Shown: positions 1 through 9,372, numbered from the stretch's first letter. The stretch is DNA of 64,000 bases from Flavobacterium salilacus subsp. salilacus (GCF_004634195.1 NZ_SKBP01000008.1:1-64000), one strand, 5' to 3'. The notes: a model not told the origin generated them from the letters alone. Translations and numbers: made by a program.

Positions 1-399
1 AGACCAATTATTAAAAGAGATAAAATTTATGAGGTTGATGAGATGAGAACATTCATCCAACGAAAGAGTAAACTTATCTGGATAGTATATGCTTTGGAGC
101 GAACATCCAAGAATGTTATAAGTTTCTGTGTCGGAAAGAGAACAAATAAGACTTTACATGCTGTAATAAAAACGTTGGAATTATCTAAGGCAAAGAAAAT
201 TTATACTGATGGACTGAGGAATTATAAGTCACTTATTCCTATTGACCTCCATGCTGTTAAACCATTCGGTACAAATCGTATTGAGAGAAAGAACCTAACA
301 TTGCGGATTCACCTGAAAAGACTGAATCGCAGGACTATTTGTTTTTCAAGAAGTTTACTTGTTCTAAATGCCGTTTTAAAGATTTATTTCTGGGGTTAA
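1..399 (+). CDS. IS1-family transposase, 3' part (cut by window edge)
   Basis: The reading frame is open from base 1 and ends at 399. It reads as the C-terminal half of an IS1-type DDE transposase. The catalytic segment YEVDEMRTFI sits at the left edge (residues about 10-19 of the visible part). The family's typical end follows, with a basic stretch around LKRLNRRTICFSRS and a closing VLKIYFWG. In IS1 enzymes the VDE aspartate is the first catalytic acid. The N-terminal zinc-finger/HTH half would lie outside the window, so intactness cannot be judged. An ATG at 43 is internal to the domain and is not a likely start. I am confident of the family and have no view on activity. Confidence 0.8.
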   Translation, partial: RPIIKRDKIYEVDEMRTFIQRKSKLIWIVYALERTSKNVISFCVGKRTNKTLHAVIKTLELSKAKKIYTDGLRNYKSLIPIDLHAVKPFGTNRIERKNLTLRIHLKRLNRRTICFSRSLLVLNAVLKIYFWG

Positions 400-430
400 A
401 AAGAAAACTTATTGTATTCATTCTTTTTAG

Positions 431-459
431 CAGTAATACCTAAAATAGTTGACACTATA
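431..459. repeat. Probable right end of the IS1-family element
   Basis: Downstream of the transposase stop the sequence CTAAAATAGTTGACACTAT resembles an IS1-type terminal repeat read outward. A related string in the opposite orientation, TGTCAACTATATTATGAGG, lies at about 510-528. It could be the remnant of another end. The left end is outside the window, so neither the true tip nor a target duplication can be fixed. Confidence 0.4.
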
Positions 460-697
460 GAAATTTATGTCAAAGGAGCGAAAAAAGGTAGAGATAATTT
501 ACATACAACTGTCAACTATATTATGAGGTATATGATAAACTAATACAAATCGACACAACAAATTTTTCTATAAAAAATTTTTCTTAATTATTGATTAAAT
601 TTCTGAAATAAAAAAGGTTTTAATCTTCATTTTTTAACTTTCGTTGACTAAATGTTGACTAAAACCTTTGTAAGATACTGCAAATTGGCAGTTTTTG
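460..697. other. Intergenic stretch between IS1 end and tRNA-Arg
   Basis: No coding frame is convincing here. The stretch is AT-rich and holds the second IS1-end-like string (about 510-528). It also has a short direct repeat, GTTGACTAAA at about 645-654 with its copy at about 656-665. A small stem ACTGC/GCAGT (677-692) lies just 3' of the minus-strand tRNA and could terminate it. Insertion remnants beside a tRNA 3' end are common, but no integrase gene is present. Confidence 0.4.
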
Positions 698-771
698 TGA
701 CCCCGAAGGGATTCGAACCCCCAACCCTCAGAGCCGAAATCTGATATTCTATCCAGTTGAACTACGGAGCC
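698..771 (-). tRNA. tRNA-Arg (anticodon TCG)
   Basis: The minus strand folds as a cloverleaf. The acceptor 5' strand GGCTCCG pairs with CGGGGTC, and the discriminator is A. The anticodon stem TCAGA/TCTGA encloses loop TTTCGGC with anticodon TCG. The T-arm carries GGTTCGAATCC. No CCA is encoded, as is usual in Bacteroidota. The anticodon reads CGA and, by wobble, other CGN arginine codons. Confidence 0.95.
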
Positions 772-837
772 AATTTAAATTTTATGAAGTTAGATGAATC
801 TGATATTAATCGAATTATCCAAAAATCTAATAATCTA

Positions 838-1287
838 TTATACCAACGATTTTTTTACTACTGTAGAAATAGTCTTGCCATCGGCTTTACCGGCAAGCTC
901 TTTAGAGGCTATACCCATTACTCTGCCCATATCTGCCATACCGGAAAAACCGTTATCAGCAATAATTTTTTTCACTATTGCCTCAACTTCCGCTTCAGAC
1001 AACTGCTCCGGCAGGAATTTTTCAATCACGGCAGCCTGTGCCAGTTCCGGTTCGGCAAGATCTTCCCGCCCCTGCTCAACATATATTGCAGCACTGTCTT
1101 TACGCTGTTTAACCAGTTTTTGCAGTAATTTTATTTCTTCTTCTTCAGAAATTTCTTCTTTAGCACCACTCTCAGTCTGTGCAAGTAATATGCCCGACTT
1201 TATGGCTCTTAATGCTTCAAGTGCCACAGTATCTTTTGCTCTCATGGCATCTTTCAGGGCGGTCATAATATCTGTCTGTAAGCTCAT
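838..1287 (-). CDS. yqeY: GatB/YqeY domain protein
   Basis: About 149 residues. The start chosen (1287) gives MSLQTDIMTALKDAMRAKD, the usual YqeY opening. A longer frame to 1344 would begin inside the ftsZ terminator hairpin and is rejected. The family consists of a helical YqeY domain related to the tail of GatB, the amidotransferase subunit that acts on mischarged tRNAs. The free-standing protein has no proven function. An acidic helix with GAKEEISEEEEIKLL and the segment FLPEQLSEAEVEAIV are typical. It follows ftsZ, as in many Bacteroidota, but is separated from it by a terminator, so it probably has its own promoter between 1288 and 1328. Confidence 0.9.
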   Translation of the reverse strand: MSLQTDIMTALKDAMRAKDTVALEALRAIKSGILLAQTESGAKEEISEEEEIKLLQKLVKQRKDSAAIYVEQGREDLAEPELAQAAVIEKFLPEQLSEAEVEAIVKKIIADNGFSGMADMGRVMGIASKELAGKADGKTISTVVKKSLV

Positions 1288-1328
1288 AGGGTACGGTTTT
1301 ATAATTGTGCCAGCGAAGATAAAAAAAT

Positions 1329-1358
1329 AACCCGAAAATAGCATTATATTTTCGGGTT
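1329..1358 (-). terminator. Rho-independent terminator of the dcw cluster (after ftsZ)
   Basis: A perfect 12-bp inverted repeat, AACCCGAAAATA and TATTTTCGGGTT, surrounds a 6-nt loop. On the minus strand a run of T follows (1328 downward). It lies about 20 nt past the ftsZ stop codon, so it closes the long division and cell-wall operon. Confidence 0.9.
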
Positions 1359-1377
1359 AAGAATCAAGTTGAGTTAG

Positions 1378-3333
1378 TTAATCCACATTATCATGAAGGA
1401 ACGAGTTGTTAGATCGTAACTGTAAATCATCGTTACTATCAGTTCCTAAAGAAAAACGTGATTTGCTGTTATCCGCGCGCGATTCATTTAAATCAATCCC
1501 CATTCGCTTATAGGCAGGCTCTTTTTCAATCTCATCAATTTTAGATGAATTGTTATGGAATTTATAATTAAACTCCTTCATTTTCTTCCTGCGCTCTTCG
1601 GCTCTTACACGAAGTGTTTCTTCTATAGTCATCTCCACCGGAGAAATTTCTTCATATCCCGATGAAGTTTTAACCCCCTCCGGTTGCTCTGTCTTTCTGA
1701 GTGTTAAATTCAATTCCTCACTCACAGGCTCTTCTGCTTTAGCCTCAGGTTTGGATTGTAATAACTCTTTTTCTTTTTCCAGATAATCCTCAAGCGAGTA
1801 ACGTATTACTCCTGTTTGGTTTACCTCTGTAACAGGCACTACACGCACAGGCTCGTTTACTTTTATATCACGAGTTTCATCTGTAAGCTCAAAAAAGTGC
1901 TTTTCTTCCTGATTTGCTTTAGCAACTATCGGGGCAAAAGTAAACTGTATTTGTTCTTCTTTCTTTACAATTACAAATTCCGGGTCGTGCACCTCAATAT
2001 CTCTTATATCTTTTACCACCTGTGGTTCAACCTCTGTTTTTGGCGAAACTATTTCAAAAAATACATCAAGTCCGTTGATGAACTCCGAAGACGGTATCTC
2101 ATCCGTTTCCGTCTCCGCTTCAGGCTTTTTTTCGATTACTTCATCTTCAAGAGTGTAAACCACTTTTTCCTGCTCTGCAACAAGCTCTTCTTTAACCTCT
2201 TGCTTAGTATCTTCGGCAGCAGGAGCAGAAAAATCAAATGAGGATAATGATGATTTTTGTGATAAATCAGTTACCAGCTTTTGCTCTTCTTCAAGCGCAT
2301 GGATAATTTTTTTAGGCTCGGTATTCACTATTTCATTTTGCTGCTCTGCATTAAACCCCGTAGCAATAATAGTAACTGCCACAGCTTCGCCTAAAGTTTC
2401 ATCTTCACCCACACCCATAATAATGTTGGCATTAAAGCCTGCTTCTACCTGTATGTAGTCGTTAACTTCGCCTATCTCATCTATTGTAATCTCATTCGTA
2501 CCCGAAACAATGAGCAACAATACATTTTTAGCGCCTGTTATCTTATTATCATTAAGCAGCGGAGAGTCGAGCGCACTTACAATGGCATCTTTTGCCCGGT
2601 TTTCTCCCGTAGCGGTAGCCGACCCCATTATAGCCGTACCACTGTTGGCAAGAACCGTTTTTGCATCTTTAAGGTCAATATTCTGAGTATAATGGTGCGT
2701 AATTACTTCGGCAATACCCCTTGAGGCTGTTGCCAATACTTCATCCGCTTTAGAAAAACCTGCCTTAAAGCCAAGGTTACCATATACCTCTCTTAATTTA
2801 TTATTATTGATAACGATTAAAGAATCTACTTGTTTTCGTAATCTTTCTACTCCTGCTAACGCCTGCTCGGAGCGAACTTTGCCTTCAAACTGAAAGGGTA
2901 TTGTAACGATACCAACGGTAAGGATGTCGCGCTCCTTAGAAAGCTGCGCAATTACCGGGGCAGCACCCGTACCGGTACCACCGCCCATACCTGCCGTGAT
3001 AAATACCATTTTAGTATTCGTATCCAGCATTTTTTCGATATCTTCTATACTCTCCAATGCAGCCTGTTGTCCTACTTCAGGGTTAGCACCCGCACCAAGA
3101 CCTTCGGTAAGGCTCACGCCAAGCTGTATTTTATTTGGCACAGGGCTGTTTTGCAACGCCTGAGAATCGGTATTACATATTATAAAATCAACACCTTTAA
3201 TTCCCTGCTTAAACATGTGGTTTATTGCGTTGCTGCCGCCACCGCCTACACCAATTACTTTGATAACGTTTGACTGATTTTTTGGTAAATCAAACGAAAT
3301 GCTTCCAAAATCTGAATTGCTCATCATATCCAT
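1378..3333 (-). CDS. ftsZ: Cell division protein FtsZ
   Basis: Tubulin-like GTPase that polymerises into the Z-ring and recruits the divisome. The GTP-binding elements are GVGGGGSNAI (residues about 29-38) and the tubulin signature GGGTGTGAAP (about 119-128). The fold runs to about residue 340. A long acidic, Glu/Pro/Val-rich linker of about 300 residues then makes the protein 651 residues, far longer than the ~380-residue E. coli protein but normal for Flavobacteriaceae. Start codons at 3333, 3327 and 3324 are all possible. It is the last gene of the dcw operon, 7 bp after ftsA, and is followed by a strong terminator. Confidence 0.98.
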   Translation of the reverse strand: MDMMSNSDFGSISFDLPKNQSNVIKVIGVGGGGSNAINHMFKQGIKGVDFIICNTDSQALQNSPVPNKIQLGVSLTEGLGAGANPEVGQQAALESIEDIEKMLDTNTKMVFITAGMGGGTGTGAAPVIAQLSKERDILTVGIVTIPFQFEGKVRSEQALAGVERLRKQVDSLIVINNNKLREVYGNLGFKAGFSKADEVLATASRGIAEVITHHYTQNIDLKDAKTVLANSGTAIMGSATATGENRAKDAIVSALDSPLLNDNKITGAKNVLLLIVSGTNEITIDEIGEVNDYIQVEAGFNANIIMGVGEDETLGEAVAVTIIATGFNAEQQNEIVNTEPKKIIHALEEEQKLVTDLSQKSSLSSFDFSAPAAEDTKQEVKEELVAEQEKVVYTLEDEVIEKKPEAETETDEIPSSEFINGLDVFFEIVSPKTEVEPQVVKDIRDIEVHDPEFVIVKKEEQIQFTFAPIVAKANQEEKHFFELTDETRDIKVNEPVRVVPVTEVNQTGVIRYSLEDYLEKEKELLQSKPEAKAEEPVSEELNLTLRKTEQPEGVKTSSGYEEISPVEMTIEETLRVRAEERRKKMKEFNYKFHNNSSKIDEIEKEPAYKRMGIDLNESRADNSKSRFSLGTDSNDDLQLRSNNSFLHDNVD

Positions 3334-3340
3334 CGGGTTT

Positions 3341-4711
3341 TTATTCTGCGTTATCTAAAAAATCTTTAATCTTATCTATATACTTATCGAAAAATGAACG
3401 TTTTACACGTTTTTCTGTCGATTCAGCCTTATTTATATCTCCTGCTGTTACCTCTTCAAGCCTTTCTTCTACCGCCGGCTCGTGCACCACATTCATTGCA
3501 GGCTGTGGAGCGGTTTTTTGTAGCTCTACCAAAGGTGTTGCGCTCTTAGTATTGTTACGAATACTGTTCATTACCAAACCTACTGCTGTAGCATATAACG
3601 GGCTTGATATCTCTTCGTCAGAGTTTCCGGCAAGGTGCTCGTTAGGATAGCCTATACGGGTGTCCATACCTGTAATATACTCTACCAGTTGCTTGATATG
3701 CTTTAACTGCGAGCCGCCACCGGTAAGCACTATGCCTGCTATCAGTTTTTTGCGGGGGTCTTCGTGTCCGTAGGCTTTTATCTCGGCAAACACCTGCTCT
3801 ACAATTTCTACCACACGGGCATGTATTATTTTAGAAAGGTTTTTAAGTGATATTTCTTTTGGCTCACGCCCTCTCAGTCCGGGGATAGAAACAATTTCAT
3901 TATCCTTATTTTCTCCCGGCCATGCCGAACCGAATTTCACTTTAAGCAACTCTGCCTGCTTTTCTATAATAGAGCAGCCTTCTTTAATATCTTCGGTTAT
4001 TACATTACCGCCAAAAGGTATTACTGCCGTATGGCGGATGATACCGTCTTTAAAAATTGCCAAATCGGTAGTACCGCCACCTATATCAATAAGCGCTACA
4101 CCGGCTTCTTTCTCCTCCTGGCTCAATACTGCATCTGCCGAAGCAAGCGGTTCAAGCGTAAGCCCCGAAAGGTCTAACCCTGAACTTTTAATGCACCTGC
4201 CCACGTTGCGTATGGATGACGCCTGCCCTACCACTACATGAAAGCTGGCTTCGAGCCTGCCGCCATACATACCTATGGGTTCTTTTATTTCGGTTTGCCC
4301 GTCTATTTTAAATTCCTGCGGCAATACGTGTATTATTTCTTCACCCGGCAACATTGCCAGTTTATGCACCTGATTGATAAGCAGGTCGATATCCTCCTCG
4401 CCTATTACCTCTTCAGGGTTATTTCTGCTGATGTAATCACTGTGCTGTATGCTGCGGATGTGTTGCCCGGCAATACCCACCACCACATCATTTATTTTAT
4501 AGCCCGAATCGGCCTCGGCATCCTGTACCGCCTCTTGTATGGATTGGATAGTTTGGGTAATATTATTAACAACACCTCTTGCCACACCAAGGCTTTTGGA
4601 TTTACCAACACCCAAAATTTCTAATTTCCCATATTCATTTTTCTTGCCTATCATCGCAACAATCTTAGTTGTCCCGATATCTAAACCTACTGCAATGCTG
4701 TCTTTTTCCAT
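3341..4711 (-). CDS. ftsA: Cell division protein FtsA
   Basis: Actin-like ATPase that tethers FtsZ to the inner membrane. The phosphate-1 motif GLDIGTTKIVAMIG is at residues about 9-22, and the phosphate-2-like segment ALIDIGGGTTDLAIF follows in the second half. The last residues, SFFDKYIDKIKDFLDNAE, can form the amphipathic membrane-targeting helix expected at the FtsA C-terminus. Its 456 residues are slightly longer than the E. coli form (420), owing to a polar segment before that helix. It lies between ftsQ (3 bp away) and ftsZ (7 bp away) in one transcription unit. Confidence 0.97.
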   Translation of the reverse strand: MEKDSIAVGLDIGTTKIVAMIGKKNEYGKLEILGVGKSKSLGVARGVVNNITQTIQSIQEAVQDAEADSGYKINDVVVGIAGQHIRSIQHSDYISRNNPEEVIGEEDIDLLINQVHKLAMLPGEEIIHVLPQEFKIDGQTEIKEPIGMYGGRLEASFHVVVGQASSIRNVGRCIKSSGLDLSGLTLEPLASADAVLSQEEKEAGVALIDIGGGTTDLAIFKDGIIRHTAVIPFGGNVITEDIKEGCSIIEKQAELLKVKFGSAWPGENKDNEIVSIPGLRGREPKEISLKNLSKIIHARVVEIVEQVFAEIKAYGHEDPRKKLIAGIVLTGGGSQLKHIKQLVEYITGMDTRIGYPNEHLAGNSDEEISSPLYATAVGLVMNSIRNNTKSATPLVELQKTAPQPAMNVVHEPAVEERLEEVTAGDINKAESTEKRVKRSFFDKYIDKIKDFLDNAE

Positions 4712-4714
4712 ATC

Positions 4715-5437
4715 CTATTTTTTGGTGCACACAACCTGTTGTGTAAATTTCAGATTTATTGTTTTGTATTGCCCTATCACGCTGTCCTTAGAGGCATCTT
4801 GTACAAATGCCATATAGTTTTTAAGCTTTCTCTCTATATTAAACGGTACTCCAAACTCTATTTCATAGCTATAACTCCTGCTCCTCATTTTCAGGCTTCC
4901 GTTAGGATTCACTTGAATACCGATAATGTTTTTTTTTAAGAAATCATTGTTGTATAAATACAACAGGAGCTCTTGTAGCTTTTCATTTTCTATTTTATCA
5001 AGCTCCCCGGTTACCAGCGGTACGCGCGCTGTATAGCTTTCTGAGAGGGGCATTTGATCTCCATTACGATCTATGTAATATGATTGTGTCCCCCGATACA
5101 CCCGTGCAATCGGCATTTTCTGCCTTATCACTGCCTTTAGTTTTCCGTCTATTGTGGCGTAAACCTCTGCCTTCTCAATCATTGGATTATCGTCAAGAGA
5201 CTTTTCCAGCTTATTCAAATCTAATTTATCTTTCCGTACATCCGTAACGTTAGCATAATTTTGTATCAACAACTTATTAACTTTATCACGCGTGATAAAG
5301 TTCTCGGTTTCTTCAAATGTTATCCCTATTTCTTTTAGCCACCTTGTCTCATTTCGCTTTCCCGAAAAAGAGTAAAGGAATACTACCACAAGCAGTATGA
5401 CTACAAGCCTTACGTTATTCCAATTAATTTTTTTCAT
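4715..5437 (-). CDS. ftsQ: Cell division protein FtsQ/DivIB
   Basis: A bitopic protein of 240 residues. It has a short cytoplasmic N-terminus, one membrane helix (VRLVVILLVVVFLYSFS, about residues 9-25) and a periplasmic POTRA-like region beginning near ITFEETENFITRDKV. FtsQ links early and late divisome proteins through FtsL and FtsB. Sequence conservation in the family is low, so the assignment rests on topology, size and position between murC and ftsA. Its start overlaps the end of murC by 14 bp. Confidence 0.9.
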   Translation of the reverse strand: MKKINWNNVRLVVILLVVVFLYSFSGKRNETRWLKEIGITFEETENFITRDKVNKLLIQNYANVTDVRKDKLDLNKLEKSLDDNPMIEKAEVYATIDGKLKAVIRQKMPIARVYRGTQSYYIDRNGDQMPLSESYTARVPLVTGELDKIENEKLQELLLYLYNNDFLKKNIIGIQVNPNGSLKMRSRSYSYEIEFGVPFNIERKLKNYMAFVQDASKDSVIGQYKTINLKFTQQVVCTKK

Positions 5438-6776
5438 GCAAAACTTTTTTAATTTCAGGTACTAATTCACCTATATCACCCGCGCCTATGGTAACAATTA
5501 CCGAGGCATCGGTTTTTTTCAATAAAGGCAGTAAACCTGCCTTACTCACTAACTTTTTGTCAGGGTTCTCTATCATATCCAGCAACCATTGCGAGGTTAC
5601 TCCTTCAATAGGCAACTCGCGCGCCGGATAAATATCCAAAAGCACTATATTTTCGAATGCCGAAAGGCTCTTGGCAAACCCTTCTGCAAAATCTCTTGTA
5701 CGGCTGAAAAGGTGTGGCTGAAACACTGCCAACACTTTCTCATCGGGGTATAACTCGGTTACTGCCTGATGTACCGCATCTATCTCGGTAGGGTGGTGTG
5801 CATAATCGTCTATATACACCAATCCTTTTTCTTTTATCTGATATGAAAACCTGCGCTTCACTCCTTTAAATGATGCTAATGCTGCTGCTATAGCACTTGT
5901 TTCAACTCCGTAGGTGGCTGCCATAGCAAATGCCAGTAAGGCATTACTAAGGTTATGCCTGCCCGGAAGGGCAAATTTTACTTCTTTTACGGTTTCGGCT
6001 GGGGTTGTTATATCAAACACATACCAACCGTTTTGTATGCTTATATTGTTGGCAACAAATGTTGCATCATCCTCTATTCCTACCTGTACTGCCTGTAACG
6101 GAAGCCCTGTAGGTACAAAAAGGTGTTTTTTATTTTGAACTTTAGCCGCAAACTCCCTGAAAGAGTCTTCTATTGCTGCCGTATCGCCATATATATCCAA
6201 ATGGTCGGCATCCATACTGGTTACACAGGCAATATTAGGGTGCAGGTGTAAAAAGGAACGGTCGAACTCATCTGCCTCTACTACCGTAACGGTTTTACCG
6301 CTACCGATAAGGTTAGAGTTATACCCTTCTACCACGCCGCCTAAAAATGCGGTAACATCTACCCCGCTTTCGTAGAGTATATGCCCCAGTATGCTGGATG
6401 TTGTGGTCTTACCATGTGTACCCGCTACTGCAAAGCAAAAAGTGCCTTTGGTAATAATACCCAGTACTTCGGCACGTTTTTTTATTTCGAAGCCATTATC
6501 AGTAAAATAATTCCACTGCAAGTGGTGCTTAGGCACTGCGGGTGTTACTACTACCAATGTTGCCCCCTTATCCAGAAAAGATGAACCTATAAGCTCTACC
6601 TTATCGTCAAAATGAACAGCGATGCCTTCTGCCTCCAGCGCGTTGGTAAGCTGCGTGGGGGTGCGGTCGTAACCGGCTACATTTTTGCCTATATGTTTAA
6701 AGTAGCGCGCTAAGGCACTCATGCCGATACCGCCAATTCCTATAAAATAGACATTATGTATGTTATCTAACTGCAT
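5424..6776 (-). CDS. murC: UDP-N-acetylmuramate--L-alanine ligase MurC
   Basis: ATP-dependent cytoplasmic ligase that adds L-alanine to UDP-MurNAc, the first stem-peptide residue of peptidoglycan. An N-terminal Rossmann segment with FIGIGGIGMSALA (about residues 11-23) binds the UDP sugar. The Mur-ligase P-loop GTHGKTTT comes next, and YIDDYAHHPTEI marks the C-terminal domain. The length, 450 residues, is normal. It lies upstream of ftsQ with a 14-bp overlap and 74 bp downstream of murG. Confidence 0.98.
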   Translation of the reverse strand: MQLDNIHNVYFIGIGGIGMSALARYFKHIGKNVAGYDRTPTQLTNALEAEGIAVHFDDKVELIGSSFLDKGATLVVVTPAVPKHHLQWNYFTDNGFEIKKRAEVLGIITKGTFCFAVAGTHGKTTTSSILGHILYESGVDVTAFLGGVVEGYNSNLIGSGKTVTVVEADEFDRSFLHLHPNIACVTSMDADHLDIYGDTAAIEDSFREFAAKVQNKKHLFVPTGLPLQAVQVGIEDDATFVANNISIQNGWYVFDITTPAETVKEVKFALPGRHNLSNALLAFAMAATYGVETSAIAAALASFKGVKRRFSYQIKEKGLVYIDDYAHHPTEIDAVHQAVTELYPDEKVLAVFQPHLFSRTRDFAEGFAKSLSAFENIVLLDIYPARELPIEGVTSQWLLDMIENPDKKLVSKAGLLPLLKKTDASVIVTIGAGDIGELVPEIKKVLHEKN

Positions 6777-6833
6777 ATAGCTTTTTATTAGCTTCTTAGT
6801 TTCTAAGCCTCTTTAGTTACTTAGTCCCTCTAA

Positions 6834-6848
6834 CTCCCCAAAGGGGAG
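6834..6848. repeat. Short GC-rich hairpin between murG and murC
   Basis: CTCCCC-AAA-GGGGAG forms a perfect 6-bp stem with a 3-nt loop in the only sizeable gap of the murG-ftsZ part of the operon. There is no T-tract after it on the minus strand, so it is not a good terminator. It could be an RNA stability or processing element, or a copy of a short intergenic repeat. Confidence 0.5.
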
Positions 6849-6850
6849 AA

Positions 6851-7942
6851 TTATTTAATTAATTTTACTATTTCGTCAACAATATCTTTTGTTGCATTGG
6901 GTTTGGCGAGTTTTTTTATATTCTCGCTTAACTTTTGCCTTTTTTCTTCATTTTTGAGTAAGTCTTCAAATACGGGTTGAAATTGTGTGTCTAACTGTGA
7001 CTCTTTCAACAGCAATGCGCCTTCTTTGTCAACTATTGCCTGTGCGTTTTTCGTCTGGTGGTCTTCGGCAACATTGGGAGAGGGTATAAACACTACCGGT
7101 TTACCCACTATGCAAAGCTCTGAAACGGATGATGCTCCTGAACGGGATATTACTATATCGGCTGCTGCATATACCAAATCCATCCTGTCGATATACGAAA
7201 GTACCTGCACTCCTTCTTTTTCGCCGTAAGCTTGATATTCTTCAAAATACAGTTTACCGCATTGCCATAGTATCTGTATATCTTGTGCGAGGAGCCATGT
7301 AAGCTCTTTGGCTATAAGTTGGTTTATGCGTCTTGAACCCAGGCTGCCGCCTAATACTAATAAGGTCTTCTTTTCAGTATTAAGTCCGTAAGCCTGTATT
7401 GCCTCTTTACGTTTTTCTTGTACCGATATGAGGTCTTCCCGCACAGGGTTACCTGTTACTACAATCTTTTCTTTAGGGAAAAACTGTTCAAGCCCCTCAT
7501 AGGCTACACATATCTTTTGTGCCTTTTTAGCCAGCCACCTGTTGGTAATGCCCGGATATGAATTTTGCTCCTGCAGTACCGCCGGTATGTTAAGCGAAGC
7601 TGCTGCCCTGAGCAACGGACCACTGGCAAAGCCTCCGGTACCTATAACCGCATCAGGCTTAAACTGTTTTACTATTTTGCGCGACTTTACAAGGCTGCTC
7701 ATTAATTTCAGGGGAAACATAGCATTATCCAAAGTCAGCTTGCGCTGAATGCCTGCTATCCAAAGCCCTTTAATTTCATATCCTGCCTGTGGTACTTTTT
7801 GCATCTCCATTTTATCTTTTGCGCCTACAAAAAGTATTTCGCAATCAGGAAAACGATGCTTCAATTCATTTGCAATAGCAATAGCAGGATAGATATGCCC
7901 TCCTGTACCGCCACCACTTAATATGAATTTTTTATTGCTCAT
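6851..7942 (-). CDS. murG: UDP-GlcNAc:lipid I GlcNAc transferase MurG
   Basis: GT28 glycosyltransferase that converts lipid I to lipid II at the inner face of the membrane. The glycine-rich loop [13 protein letters not shown] (about residues 8-20) is diagnostic. The C-terminal UDP-GlcNAc-binding half has [11 protein letters not shown], then [11 protein letters not shown] and EDHQTKNAQ. Its 363 residues match the family. It is embedded between ftsW and murC in the dcw unit. Confidence 0.98.
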   Translation of the reverse strand: MSNKKFILSGGGTGGHIYPAIAIANELKHRFPDCEILFVGAKDKMEMQKVPQAGYEIKGLWIAGIQRKLTLDNAMFPLKLMSSLVKSRKIVKQFKPDAVIGTGGFASGPLLRAAASLNIPAVLQEQNSYPGITNRWLAKKAQKICVAYEGLEQFFPKEKIVVTGNPVREDLISVQEKRKEAIQAYGLNTEKKTLLVLGGSLGSRRINQLIAKELTWLLAQDIQILWQCGKLYFEEYQAYGEKEGVQVLSYIDRMDLVYAAADIVISRSGASSVSELCIVGKPVVFIPSPNVAEDHQTKNAQAIVDKEGALLLKESQLDTQFQPVFEDLLKNEEKRQKLSENIKKLAKPNATKDIVDEIVKLIK

Positions 7943-7982
7943 TTTCTACTATCTCTATTATCTTTTATCTCTCGTCTATTAT

Positions 7983-9293
7983 CTATTTCCCCATTACAGC
8001 GTGCATGGGGTTCTTTGCTTTATCCTCTATACTGTAAGAAGGTTCTGCAATACCTGCAGCCTCTGCTTCCTCCTGCTGTCTTTCTCTCAGTATATGTTCG
8101 TCTATTATTTGTTTCAGGGCTGCTTCGCGTTCTTCTTTCTCTGCCAGTTCCTGCGCCACTTCTTCTTCTTTCTTGGTCACGCTTATAATGATTCCTATGG
8201 CTATACAGGTCATCCATACAGAGCTGCCTCCACTGCTTATCAGTGGCAACGTTTGCCCTGTTACAGGCAGTAGCTCTACCGCCACGCCCATATTAATAAG
8301 TGCCTGAAATATTATCGGGAAACCAAGCCCCACTATGAGCAGCTTACCGAACAGGCTCTTGGCTTTGTGTGCCGATACCAAAAACCTGAAGAACAGGATC
8401 AGGTAGAGGAACAGCACACCCAGCCCGCCCACTAATCCGTATTCTTCGACAATAATGGCGAAGATAAAATCGGATGATGATTGCGGGAGGAAGTTTTTTT
8501 GCACACTTTTACCGGGTCCTAAACCGTATATCTGCCCTGTGGCTATGGCTATTTTTGCTTTTTCTATCTGGTAATCATCTTCATTGGGTTCATCGGTAGT
8601 AAAGCGTTCTATACGGCTCATCCAGGTATCTACCCTGTTGGGCATTGCTTTTGGGAATGCCATGGCAAACAGTACAAACAGCGTTAGCCCTGTTACGCCT
8701 ATACCTATTATCATGGCGAGATACCGCATGGGGTACTTGCCTACAAAAACCAGCATGCACACCATTGAAAATATGAGCGCTGCCGTAGAAAAGTTAGCCG
8801 GCAGTATAAGTGCCAGTATGATAAATACAGGTATCCACAGTTCTATAAACGATGACTTGAAGGTTACTTTTTTATCTTCTATCTTGGCAAGGTAGCGGGC
8901 TACATATACCATGAGTACTATCATTGCCAGTGCCGATGTTTGGAATGTAACTCCAATGAACGGGACTTTTATCCATCGGCTGGCATTGGCTCCGCCTATA
9001 ACTGTTCCCTGGAAAAAGGTAAATACTAACAGTAACCCTACTATGGGCATTGCTATTTGCGATAATGCCCTGTAGTAATGATAGGGCACTTTGTGCACAA
9101 AGTAAATAAGTGCAAAACCAATAAATATATGAACAAGGTGTTTAACCAAATACCCAATGGTAGAGCCCTTACCTATTACATACACAAGATTGGTGCTTGC
9201 GCTGAAAACAGGCATGAACGATATAAGGGCCAGTAGTACTACAAACGACCAGATCCCTTTATCTCCCTTTAAGTTTTTGATTAATTCTTTCAT
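7983..9293 (-). CDS. ftsW: SEDS peptidoglycan polymerase FtsW
   Basis: A polytopic membrane protein of the SEDS family (roughly ten hydrophobic segments), 436 residues. Family landmarks are GGANASRWIKV in the first half, YGLVGGLGVLFLY, and the C-terminal VTGQTLPLISSGGSS. FtsW polymerises lipid II into septal glycan together with the transpeptidase FtsI, whose gene is upstream in the same cluster. The Glu-rich cytoplasmic tail of about 60 residues is an extension often seen in Bacteroidota. The gene ends 40 bp before the murG start. Confidence 0.96.
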   Translation of the reverse strand: MKELIKNLKGDKGIWSFVVLLALISFMPVFSASTNLVYVIGKGSTIGYLVKHLVHIFIGFALIYFVHKVPYHYYRALSQIAMPIVGLLLVFTFFQGTVIGGANASRWIKVPFIGVTFQTSALAMIVLMVYVARYLAKIEDKKVTFKSSFIELWIPVFIILALILPANFSTAALIFSMVCMLVFVGKYPMRYLAMIIGIGVTGLTLFVLFAMAFPKAMPNRVDTWMSRIERFTTDEPNEDDYQIEKAKIAIATGQIYGLGPGKSVQKNFLPQSSSDFIFAIIVEEYGLVGGLGVLFLYLILFFRFLVSAHKAKSLFGKLLIVGLGFPIIFQALINMGVAVELLPVTGQTLPLISSGGSSVWMTCIAIGIIISVTKKEEEVAQELAEKEEREAALKQIIDEHILRERQQEEAEAAGIAEPSYSIEDKAKNPMHAVMGK

Positions 9294-9330
9294 TTTAACT
9301 TTAACTTATCTTTACTCCTTCGTTTTTTAG

Positions 9331-9352
9331 ATCCTTCCTTCGTCAGGATGAC
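9331..9352. repeat. Copy of a dispersed GTCATnCTGACGAAGGAAG repeat
   Basis: The gap between murD and ftsW holds CCTTCCTTCGTCAGGATGAC. Read on the minus strand this is GTCATCCTGACGAAGGAAGG, nearly the same as TGTCATTCTGACGAAGGAAG inside the hairpin element at 59034-59175. The two copies in this window indicate a dispersed intergenic repeat, here as a solitary half without its partner arm. Confidence 0.65.
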
Positions 9353-9372
9353 AAAAAACAAAGTGCATAACT

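Noticed and set aside
757-1330. Two long plus-strand frames opposite yqeY
   Set aside because: They lie antisense to a clear YqeY gene, one begins inside the tRNA, and neither resembles a known protein.
1288-1344. N-terminal extension of YqeY to 1344
   Set aside because: The extension would start inside the ftsZ terminator hairpin; the family start is at 1287.
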